Below are positions 47,110-57,253 of a stretch of DNA of 64,000 nt, one piece after another (positions within the stretch are counted from its first letter, which is position 1; each line of letters starts with the position of its first letter). The translations under genes were made by a program, and so were the position numbers. This DNA comes from Antedon mediterranea (Eukaryota > Echinodermata > Crinoidea > Comatulida > Antedonidae). Below the pieces are notes generated by a model. That model searched no databases, was not told the DNA's origin, and saw only the letters and a program-made list of their open reading frames with translations. The stretch covers positions 24,902,412 to 24,966,411 of the forward strand of contig NC_092675.1 of assembly GCF_964355755.1 (NCBI RefSeq). The letters are read 5' to 3'.

Positions 47110-47515
47110 AAAAGGCTTGTTACATAACTATAATCAGGGTACCTTGCGATCTCTCCAGGTATGCTACAATAATGGTTTAAGAATGTTGCTACAAAGGCCT
47201 CGACATTGCAGTGCCAGCCTTATGTTTACGGAATGTAGAATTCCTTCTTTTTATGAATTGTTTAAAAAATCAATATATGGCCTGATGGGTAGACTAAATG
47301 CAAGCGAAAATGTTTTAGTCTCAACGATTATAAACAATGTCTTAGTTAAGTCGAAAATGCTCTCCAGGTGGAATGCCATCCAGGTGGAATGCCATCCTGA
47401 GATGAGTAGTAGTAATTAGTCTTGTTTATTTTATTTCATTTATATGTAATTTTTACTTTCTATGGACCAGAGATTCCGAAATAAAAGATTGAATGAATAA
47501 ATAACCATTACACCA
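47110..47515 (+). mobile_element. LINE 3' fragment (reverse transcriptase C-terminus)
   Basis: An open frame at about 47117-47419 encodes the region after the RT domain typical of non-LTR elements (LRSLQVCYNNGLRMLLQRP, SASLMFTECRIPSFYELFKK). It is followed by a short 3' UTR and an AATAAA-rich, GAATAAATAA-type tail at 47480-47505. The 5' part is missing, as in 5'-truncated LINE insertions. Confidence 0.75.
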
Positions 47516-47984
47516 AACTAGCATACACATGCTTGTAGTGAAATTAGCCTAAATCACAAACAGCATTAAGACACACACAAATATATATTTTTTACCAGAG
47601 AAATCTTATGTAGGAGAATTTTACAGTAGGCGAAGGTATGCACTCTCGGAATGGCTTTCTAGTTTTTTGTTTTTTTTTAATTATATATTAAATATTATAT
47701 TTTAATATTTGAATTTTACAATTTGTTTAAAATGCTGTACCCAAGCCTATTATTATCTCTTTGTTTATGTGAGACTCAATTGCATACAAGCCTTGAATTT
47801 TCTGATAAAAAATATGAAAATGTAAAATATATATAACGTATAAATAAAATATTATATTCGTTATTTTCATAATAATATATTGAATAACAATTCAACCAAG
47901 GCTATATCAAACGAACAAATACATCCATAAAAAATGGGTTACCATGCCTACTTTTTAATGGACTATATAATAATAATAAAAGAA

Positions 47985-48032
47985 GATTAGAGAGAGAGAG
48001 AGAGAGAGAGAGAAAGAAAGAGATTAGAGAAC
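47985..48032. repeat. (GA)n microsatellite
   Basis: An AGATTAGAGAGAGAG-type run of about 45 bp bounded by two AGATTAGAGA words. Confidence 0.9.
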
Positions 48033-49309
48033 GACTATGACAATTGATGACGTTAAGAGGATTTATAACGGATTATTTCGACTGTGAATTATTCGTCAAA
48101 CTTGCTAGTATAAAAGGTGGAAACGAAACGTTCTGTTGGTTTCACATCAGGTCTGAAAGGAACAAGATATCGAAGAGAGAAAGTAACAACCATCCACAGG
48201 TAGGAAGAATAAGCCATTTCAGTAATAGCAACTGACCCTTTTTTTTGACAGAGCTCTAGAATGTTGCTCAAAAAATAAGATTATTCTGGAGGACTATTAA
48301 GAGGGCTGCCCAAAGAGTCCAGGGCTGTAGACACGTGTCACGATGGGGTCGTTAAATGATTAAATGGCCGCAAATGGTACTCACGCACGTAATATTCATG
48401 ATAAATGGAACCGCTAGTTCGCCGGAAATGTCACTCTATTGTGCGCTAGCAAACCGAGTATTGTGTAGCCTATATTATTCCGCCGGTAATAAGATTTAAG
48501 ATTAGTAATAGTAACCCACTACTCTATAGTAACCCCCTCTAATAGTTACCCACCCTAAAAAACAATCAAAGAATAATAACCCAGGGTTACAATTAGAAGA
48601 TTTACGTTTAAATGCTAAATAAAGTCAGAAGGTAAAACCACAAAATTTCCAAAATTTATTTTCATTTATCCACTATAAACACTGTATAAATATAAATAAA
48701 TAATAATAAGATTTTTATAGCGCACATACCACTCCAGAGTGCTCAAGGCGCATTTAAAAATAAAAAAGAAATAAATCATACAAATTCCTGACAAATAAAA
48801 TGCAATTTCTTTGGAGGGTCCCCATCCGTTGTCGTTCTGTCGCGGTCCCGAACCCCTACCTAGGTGACCAAACAAAGGAGCAGGATACACATTTGCCTTG
48901 CCACAGACGACCGGGTGCTCAGACAACAACCAAGACAGAGGCACCCCAAAGATAATGCTGGCCAGGAAGAGGTATACAAAACAATTCTAAGTCTAAACAA
49001 CTTTAAGAAACCTCATGATTTCCATATGCCTTAATGAATAAATGTGTTTTTAATAATTTTTTAAAAGTATCAACAGTTTTGCAAAATCTTATAGAGCTCG
49101 GTAGAGCATTCCACAGACGAGGAGCAGTAACGGAGAATGCTCTGTCACCCCATGACTGATGTAGAAGCAGCGAGTCACTAGAGCGCAGATTACGTCCGGG
49201 AACATACAGCCTAAGCATGTCAGAAATATATTCAGGAGCCATGCCATTTATAGACTTAAAAACAAAGAGTAATATTTTAAAAACAATGCGGTACCTAACA
49301 GGGAGCCAA

Positions 49310-51046
49310 GGGTGTGTAGAAAGCGACGACCTCGAATTGGACGACCCCAACGACCCGGGCGACCTCGAATTGAACGACCTCGAATTGAACGACCCATAAC
49401 ACGAAACCGACGACCCCTATAGCCTAGCCTAGGCCTAAGTGTGGTATAACATCCCGAAGTCGAACATAGCCAAAGATCTTTAAACTATACCTTATTATAT
49501 AATACTCGCAAGCAAGCAATTGATTGAAAAAATACAGAAATATCGCCATTTGATACTGATTGTGTCGACACGAACAAACGAAAAGATATGGAACGCCAAG
49601 AGTGCATCATTAAAAACTGCATTTGACATATTAAAAATAAATTAAAAAGAAATAAATATTATACAATACATGGTTAAACCATAGACGTATAATTACATCT
49701 AGTCTTCTTATAACGAACACTATAGGCCTACCAAGCAGCGTAACATGTCCATGGGGGGATATGACCGGTTGGGCCGCCGACAAGTTGAGCCGCCGGTAAT
49801 TTCTATGAAACGGCCAGTGCGTCTTTTACGACATTTCGCGTAGTGATAGAGTGGTGTCCTAGTAGGCCCTACATAAGTTCATGGTCTTTAGGTTTATTGT
49901 GTCATGAAAATAAATAATAATTACATACTACAATTTTGTTGGTTTGAAACAGCAAAGGAAAGTAGTCATATTTAATAATCTAATTGTTTTTAATCTTTCA
50001 AGGTAAAAATGCAGTGCACTCCATAATATTTTTCTCGCGTGTATACCACGTAAAATCACGTTGTCTCTCAGGACTAATAGAGTATTGATATTCTTCGAAT
50101 GAGGTTAAATAATTATTATTTTTTATTTACTATCTTTTAATATCATATTTTATTGAATTTTACAATGTTAATACACAAAATATTTTACTAAAGAACGGTG
50201 ATTTTATGCAATTATTTTACTTCAACTGCCGCCTGAGGGGGCAACATGTTTACGTGATTTTTGGCTAAAAACGATCATTTTCGGTCATGTTTTAGGCCTT
50301 ATATTTTGGAATCTACAAGTCAGATATTCATAATTATTACTCTTTAATTATAATATTTAATAATATATACTAAAAACCGTGATATATAAACTTTGGAATA
50401 TACATCGTTATATCTAATAATTAATATAAATAGAACTTCTATTAAATAGAAACGAGCACCGGCGAAAGTAAGCATTTGGCGTTTCATAGAAAATAACGTT
50501 TTTCTGGCGGCGCCTCAACTTGTCGGCGGCTCAACTTGGCCTAATTCCTGCATGGGGAGGGCCATAAGAAAGCTTTACATTTCACAGTATGCATCGGTCA
50601 AACCATGGAGGTATAAAAATATGTTTATACCTCCATGGTCAAACCATGGAGCTGGTCAAACCTTACCCGCCGCTGTAAAAGGGGCCTGGTTTGTCATGTT
50701 TATGATATTTCGTGTGCTAATCGAGTCGAATGCAGTTTTAATGATGCACTCTTGGCGTTCCATATCTGTTCGTTTGTTCGTGTCGACACATTCAGTATCA
50801 AATGGCGATATTTCTGTATTTTTTCAATCAATTGCTTGCTTGCGAGTATTATATAAGGTATGGTTTAAAGATCTTTGGTTATGTTCGGCTTTGGGATGTT
50901 ATACCATACTTAGGCCTAGGCTAGGCTAGGCTATTATAGGGGTCGTCGGTTTCGTGTTATGGGTCGTCCAATTCTAGGTCGTCCAATTCGAGGTCGCCCG
51001 GGTCGTTGGGGTCGTCCAATTCGAGGTCGTCGCTTTCTACACACCC
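49310..51046. mobile_element. Minisatellite-TIR transposon inserted in the LINE (1737 bp, 10-bp TSD)
   Basis: Perfect 10-bp target duplication AGGGAGCCAA (49300-49309 and 51047-51056). TIRs of about 310 bp start GGGTGTGTAGAAAGCGACGA. They contain an array of about 15-bp units (CGAATTGGACGACCT) and then unique sequence (TTGATTGAAAAAATACAGAA) up to a TATGGAACGCCAAGAGTGCA block (49587-49606; complement about 50744-50763). The long TIRs and the 9-10-bp duplication are Mutator-like. The interior includes a nested element (49759-50550). No transposase is visible. Confidence 0.85.
49759..50550. mobile_element. Nested element inside the 49310-51046 transposon
   Basis: Flanked by CATGGGGGG (49750-49758) and CATGGGGAG (50551-50559), a probable 9-bp duplication with one mismatch. 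Inverted ends share GCCGCCGACAAGTTGAG and TTTCTATGAAACG. The part at about 50030-50400 is homologous to about 52312-52700 in the CAGTGGCG element. Non-coding. Confidence 0.6.
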
Positions 51047-51600
51047 AGGGAGCCAATGCAATATTTCCAAAGTATTTGATATGTGTCCATATCTTGGTAA
51101 TTTTTTAACAACTCGTGCCGCTGTATTTTGAATCAGTTGGAGCCTGTGGAGTTGTTTTTGTGGTAGCCCGTATAGCAAAGAGTTTCCCATATCTAGTCGT
51201 GAAGTGACAAAAGCATGAACAAGTTGTTTAGCTGCTGTCTCATTTATAAACTTACGAATCCTTCGAATGTTTCGCAAGTGAAAAGACGACGCAGAAATAG
51301 CATTTCAACCCCAAGATTTCTAACCTGCCTAGCCGGGTCAATTTGGGTTTCACCAATGTGAATAAAGCTTGGTGGCAGTTTTTCCAACTGCTGTTTTGAT
51401 CCAAAGAGAACAAATTCTGTTTTTTCATCATTTAATTTAAGAAAGTTGTTTTTCATCTAGACACGCAATTCATAGATACAATGTTGGAGCAATTCCAAAG
51501 AAATGTCACTGTGTTTCATAGTAGGTTTAAAAGAAATATAAATCTGAGTATCATCAGCATAAACATGATAGCACAGATCATATTTAGGCCTACTTATGAT

Positions 51601-52870
51601 CAGTGGCGTATCCAGTAGGGGGGCCGGGGGGCCCGGGCCCCCCTGATTTCGTTTCCGTCGGCACATCATCGCGGCCGTCGGCAAACAAAGGTGCCGGGAA
51701 AAAAAAATAAACTATTTATTCTGACAATAATTGAACTGTAAACATAATTCTTTTGAGTGTTTGTTTATTTACATATCATATCATCATTGATCCCTTCAGA
51801 TCAACTATTTTTTATTTTCATTACATCTAACGAAACACGTAAAAAATGTGTAGCACGTACGTACGGCCGTACGCGGTAGATTGTTTACTCAAAAGTCTTT
51901 GACCTTACCCTAAAACCTTGTTTTTGCATGCAGTTGAGCCTCTCATGACCTGGGATTTGTATGTCTTCCTACGCTAAGAGATTATATAGTTCCACATGCC
52001 ATGTGCTTTTTTGTCTAAGATATATTTATTATAAGTGCCAAAAACCCGTTTTTTTTCTCGATATGAAGCCTTTATTATTCAAAATTTTTAAAGAAAAAGC
52101 ACATATACCATAAAAAATATCCATATAGGCCCTATTTCATTTTTGGAACAGAATATTCCGTGAGGCTCAACTACAAAACCACCATTTTGTGATATGATGT
52201 CATCGTAAGCCAATCAAAGCTGAGCTTTCTCGCGATTGGCATTGCTCACGGTTGAATGATTTAGGATTCTAGCTGATTTGATTGGTGAATTAGGGAATCA
52301 CCCGCAGCGGAATGTTTTCTCTCGCGCGTGTACCATGAATCTCTCTGATCGTTACTACACAAAGTTAGAGCAATGAATTTGTCCGAATTCCGTTAAGTAA
52401 ACAACTTTATATATTTTATAAGCATTTAATAACATGTTTTATTGATATTTGCAATGGTGATATATAAAATAAATTACTAAAAAACGTAATTAAATGTAAT
52501 TATTTTAACCAAAAATGGCGTAGTTAATAGAATTGTCGACTGAGGCCGCAAATTGTTTTACTTCTTTCGTGGCTAAAAACGATCATTTTCGGCGATGTTT
52601 TAGACCCTATATTTCGAAAACTACAAATCATATTTTCCTAATTCTTTCTTTATTGTAATATGAATACAACATACTAACAGATAATGTTGGTTTGGTTTTA
52701 ATTTTGCATCGTTATCCCATATAAGACAATATGACTATGTAATCCTAGAAAATATATTGATCAGAGACGTCGTGTATGTACAGCAGATAATGACACCAAT
52801 TTTGTCGGCAAATTGGCAATTCCCGCCCCCCCCCCCCCCCCCCAACTTCAAAATCCTGGATACGCCACTG
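51601..52870. mobile_element. CAGTGGCG-ended DNA transposon inserted in the LINE (1270 bp)
   Basis: A perfect 15-bp TIR, CAGTGGCGTATCCAG, occurs at 51601 with its complement ending at 52870. AT on each side fits a 2-bp duplication and restores the LINE reading frame. Subterminal G-rich (51617-51645) and C18 (about 52826-52843) runs are also inverted. The interior is non-coding. The superfamily is uncertain; the 2-bp duplication is compatible with an ISL2EU/Harbinger-related element. Confidence 0.8.
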
Positions 52871-52889
52871 ATATCCCGTATCGGGTGTA

Positions 52890-53907
52890 AATAAATAGTA
52901 AACCATTGCGGCCCAAGAACAGATCCTTGTGGTACCGAAAAGTTTAGAAAAGAAGCTTTTGAAATAGCATCACCAATACATACGTGTTGAGGTCGTTTTT
53001 CCAAATATGACCGACACCAATCAAGTGCATTTCCTTCAATACCAATATAAGTACTGAGTCTATTTAGCAACACAGAATGATCAACCGTATCAAATGCTGC
53101 ACTTAAATCTAATAATACTAGAGCAGTTAGCTTTCCATCATCCATCCCACGTAGGATGTCATTATTTACACGAAGTAATGCCGTTTCAGTACTGTGATGC
53201 GCTTTGTAGGCAGATTGATACGGATCAAGTAGGCCATGTTTTTGTACATGCGACAAAATCCGTTTAGAAACAACCTTCTCAATTATTTTTCCTAAAAAAC
53301 TAAGATTCGAGATAGGTCTGTAGTTTTTCAGAATCTCGGGATCTAGACCTGTTTTTTTCAATGTGGGTCGAACATGGGTGACTTTTAGAGACTCTGGGAA
53401 AGAACCACTTTCAAGAGACTTATTAACAATATGTGTGATTAATGGAATAAATGCAGAAGTACATTTCTTAATCAGTGAAGTTGGTACCGGGTCAAGTGCA
53501 CACGATTTAGAGGGAGAATTTTTGACAATTTTTAAAATTTCCTCATCACTTGCAGGTTCGGACTGAGAAAACCGTATAGACCTAGTTAAACCATAAGATA
53601 TATTACATTTATCAGAAGCAGTTATAACTTCGCCAGTATTTTCATTTTCTAGTGAATCACGAATTGATTTAATTTTATTTACAAAAAACACAGAAAATCT
53701 TTCAGCAAGAGCTTCATCGGAGACAGACGAAGGAAGGACCGATGACTTGGAGTGATGTAAAAGTTTATTTACTATATTGAAAAGTTTCTTTTGATCACCT
53801 GTGCAGTCACTAACCAGACTAGAGTAATACCGCGTCTTGGCCTTTTCAATCAGTCCATTTACAACGCATCTTTGAACACAGTATTCCTGTCTATTCTTAG
53901 GAAGCAA
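52890..53907 (-). pseudogene. LINE reverse transcriptase fragment
   Basis: An open frame of about 340 codons encodes the RT palm and fingers of a CR1/L2-type LINE. Landmarks are YRPISNLSFLGKIIEKVV, DPYQSAYKAHHSTETALL, LLDLSAAFDTVDH (first catalytic Asp) and NFSVPQGSVLGP. The second catalytic motif (YADDTQIY) lies at about 51560 beyond the inserted element, so the enzyme is split. The frame continues artificially into the insert down to 52735. Confidence 0.85.
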
Positions 53908-54179
53908 CAGTGTTGCTTAAATCACACTCCAAAATAAAACAAAGACAATTTGCAGAAAGAAGCAAACTTTGCTCTGCTACCGGTATAACATGGTTCAAAG
54001 TTGGGAACGTCCATAATTTACTACGGAAATTCGTAGAGCGTTTCTTCTTTGATTGAATAATTTTGTTTGTTTTATACAGCAAGTTCATTTTGGATTTTCA
54101 GTAAATTTAAAACTAAGACCGTCGACAAAGTAGCCTTACCAATGGTTTATCAGGGCGGTCGCAGAACTATTTTAAGAGG

Positions 54180-54380
54180 GTTTGTTGAGCCGTGAAATGT
54201 GCAAAAAGTCACATTTGTGCAAACAATTACATTTGTGCAAACATTTTACCTTCAAATGAGCAAATCTGTAAAAATTTATAAACCGCAAATGTGCAAAAAT
54301 CACGCTTTTAAATGTAAAAACGATCAGTTTTTACGTTAAATGTGCAAAAGGTATTTTACAAATGTGCAAATCATTTCTTC
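54180..54380. repeat. AAATGTGCAAA repeat cluster
   Basis: About seven words of the form AAATGTGCAAA or CATTTGTGCAAAC occur in 200 bp, at the boundary between the truncated LINE 5' end and the palindrome at 54481. The spacing is irregular. It is reminiscent of, but distinct from, the GCGCAATTT iteron arms. Confidence 0.6.
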
Positions 54381-54480
54381 AGTCAAATTCCTAAGTACAT
54401 TTTATATTTTTGAGGTCTTTGAAAGTAGAAATAACAATAGGAAAAAGAGTCTAATAAATCTAAAATGTTCAATATCATAA

Positions 54481-54888
54481 TTAATAACTAATTATACTGT
54501 TGTATTTTATTATGATCAAAGGCTTTAACCCGTCTCAGCCAAACTCAAGTCGACCCCAAGTCAACTCTCCCTCAAATCAATTCGACCGCAGGTCAACTTG
54601 GCCTCACGTCAACTAGGTTACGTTAAAGTATGAAACGTTACTATTATTCATCTCTGTAACATTCGTACTTCGTCTCTATTATTTTCCTCTGATTTCGGTT
54701 GAAGAAAATAATTTATTTATTAATTAACATTTGTTTGTTATATCAGTCCTATTTATTTGCACTTTTTGCGTTCCATATTTTAATTAGTTTTTGGCTGAGT
54801 TGACGTGGGGCCGAGTTGAGTTTGGCTGAGACGGGTTAAAGCCTTTGATCATAATAAAATACAACAGTATAATTAGTTATTAATATAA
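54481..54888. repeat. Palindrome with perfect 67-bp arms around a minisatellite-TIR remnant
   Basis: Perfect inverted arms, 54481-54547 and about 54822-54888. The outer part is unrelated to the 4201-5093 element. The inner part is its GTCTCAGCCAAACTCAAGTC-type terminus. Inside lie diverged CAAGTCGGCC units and a GCACTTTTTGCGTTCCATAT block (about 54757-54776). Confidence 0.75.
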
Positions 54889-54908
54889 AAAAATAACATT
54901 ATGTCAAA

Positions 54909-56292
54909 ATGCTTGGTAAATTGTAGATTATGGTAATTAATGAAATGTGTTGTGATACAATTATTTTGTAAATGCATGTGGCGGAGCGTTTATTCCACAT
55001 GATGTTCTATTGGAGGGAATGGAGGCTTTTATTCAAAGCGGGTGTTAATTCGAATAAATACTCGAGCTCAACAGTTAAGAATGCTAGAAGTAACTTACTA
55101 TAGTTACCCGAATAAAAGGTCCGGGCATTTAGTTATTCAGGGAAGGCGTTTATTTTGTTTGGGTGTAATAATGGTAACATGTATAATCAAATAAATACAC
55201 CCCAGATAAAAAAAAAAAAATTAATATAATAAGAATAATAACTGGATTAAACCTCATTCTATCCTGTTGCAAGTACAATCATGTAATAAAAGGTATCACA
55301 GACAACTATAATAGACCAATTCATTGTCATGATTCCGTAACACTGTTGCATAATATTTTTGAATGTTACCGACAAAACTTATAATATAAGTTTTGTCGGT
55401 GTATATTATACAAGTCTGTTCCCAGTGTAGATAATAAAACAATATATGTTTCTGGAGATTTATTATCAATACCACTAGAAACTTTGACATGTTTTAGGTA
55501 CTGAATTCATTGATAATAAAAGCATCAGAAGTTATCATGATAAAATCATACTACAACACTGTACACAAGGGTGTTTTCAGGAAAGCTGGACATATTGTAC
55601 AATAGTAATGAAGCTATGTATTGGCATTTAAAAATATGCAAAAGATTGTTGTCAAATTGTAGTCACAAACAAACAGATGATAGAATGAAGATCCATTATG
55701 AGTGCAATTGTGTCAGGATAATGATGTGTCATTGTTTTATATCATTATACTGGCACCTGGAAGAGAAGATCCATTTAATGTTATCTATGACAGTGTCACT
55801 TTTATTCTAAAAGACAGAAACATTTCGTTAAAAAGCATAAAGAAAACAACGAATCATGTAAAGTACCTTTTATCAGTTGAGAAACGAATTATAATTATTA
55901 AAATTAGAGTATTTATTCGAATTAACACCCGCTTTGAATAAAAGCCTCTCTCAAATAAACGCCACCATTCCCTCTAATAGAACACCATTACATGTGGAAT
56001 ACGCCCGCCACATGCATTTACACAATGATTGTATCACAACACATTACATTAACTACCATAATCTACAATTTACCAAGCATTTTTTTCACTTTTTGATATT
56101 AATTGTGCTGTATTTTTTTTTACATCTAGGTGGTATTTATTTGATTATACATATTACCATATTATACCACAAATAAAGATGCCTCCCCTGCCCCTAAAAA
56201 CCCCTTTGAACAATAAATGCCCGGGGAGTTTAATCGGATACACATGGCAAGTTACTTCTAGCATTCTGAAAAGAACTGTTGAGCTTGACGTT
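54909..56292. mobile_element. Interleaved inverted-repeat element(s)
   Basis: Two arm pairs are present: A (54909-55063) with A' (55907-56085), containing TTCGAATTAACACCCGCTTT; and B (55065-55205) with B' (56110-56292), containing TGCTAGAAGTAACTT. The order is A-B-A'-B', not A-B-B'-A'. A local palindrome (CCGACAAAACTTATAATATA and complement) lies at 55370-55400. B' ends in a GAAACGTC-type word near 56285. No coding. Confidence 0.6.
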
Positions 56293-56439
56293 TCTATCAA
56301 TGTTCTTGGGGTCAGCAATAACTAGTACTTGAAATTGAAACAATTTAAAGTATCAGTTATTGCATAACATTACTGTCTAAGGATAAGTTATGTAGAGATA
56401 TGTTTTTTGTTTGAAACATTAGTAATAGTATTTCTGTTC

Positions 56440-57075
56440 ATCTTTTAACCACATTTTCTATTAAAATGAATGTAAATATGTATATTTCGAACAATTTGAT
56501 ACCAAATTTAAGTTTCTAAGACCAGTACTTACAGAGATATGAAGATGCCATGATATGTGGGTCAAAGGTCAGAAATGGCATTTCTGATAATTTTTGACTA
56601 AAATGTCCCATTAGATTGAATATGAAAGCATGCCTTTTGAACATTTTGAGACTAAAATTGACTTGCTGCGACGAGTGGTTGCCGAGATACAAGTATCTAT
56701 TTTTATTTGTTCATATAACCTCTGACCTTGACCCTTTGACCTTTTGTAACATTTTTAAAAATGTGCTACAAATAATAAATATTTATTTCAAACAATTTAA
56801 GACCAAATTTAAGTGTCTACGATCAGTAGTTACGGAGATACATACATGCCCTGAGGTGTGGGTCAAAGGTCAGAAATGGCATTTCCGGTCATTTTTGACT
56901 AAAATGTCCCATTAGACTGAATATAAATGTATACCTTCTGATCAATTTGAGACCAAAATTACTTCGCTGTGACCACTAGTTGTTGAGATTTAAGGACATA
57001 TTGGTGTTTGGTCTTATGACCTTTCACCCTGACCTTTTGACCTTTCGCCACATTTTCAAAATGTGTAACCAAGCC
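56440..57075. repeat. Tandem duplication of a unit of about 311 bp
   Basis: Two diverged units (about 56455-56765 and 56766-57075) share GGGTCAAAGGTCAGAAATGG, TTTTTGACTAAAATGTCCCA and, at their ends, CTGACCTTGACCCTTTGACC-type words. It lies immediately upstream of the METTL27-like gene. The short reading frames inside do not match between units. Confidence 0.75.
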
Positions 57076-57253
57076 AAAAATGATTGTTTGACCACCCTAA
57101 ACCAATTTCTGGAGTCAAATTCTCTGGACCTCAAAGTGCATACGAAAGTTGATCTAGCTACTAGAGTAATAATAAAAGACTTCGTGATTTGTTTAAACAA
57201 ATAATATTAACACTGTTATTATATGAAATATAACTACTGCTTTTTAGTTCACG

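Larger units (their letters stand above)
48690..54110 (-). mobile_element. Degenerate CR1/L2-type LINE with two insertions
   Basis: Read on the minus strand, LINE coding runs from about 54100 down to 49003, with its 3' tail (GGCGC... ATAAAAATCTTATTATT) ending near 48690. Pieces are: endonuclease-RT linker and most of RT (53907-52890), YADD region (51600-51457), RT C-terminus (51456-51057), and the C-terminal segment with PVRYRIVFKILLF (49300-49003). It is broken by insertions at 51601-52870 and 49310-51046, an in-frame stop near 51457, and a frameshift near 51280. The 5' end is truncated. The insertion order shows that the LINE is older than both DNA elements. Confidence 0.85.

Noticed and set aside
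52735-52889. C-terminal extension of the LINE RT frame
   Set aside because: This part is the poly-C subterminal region of the inserted DNA element read in frame by chance.
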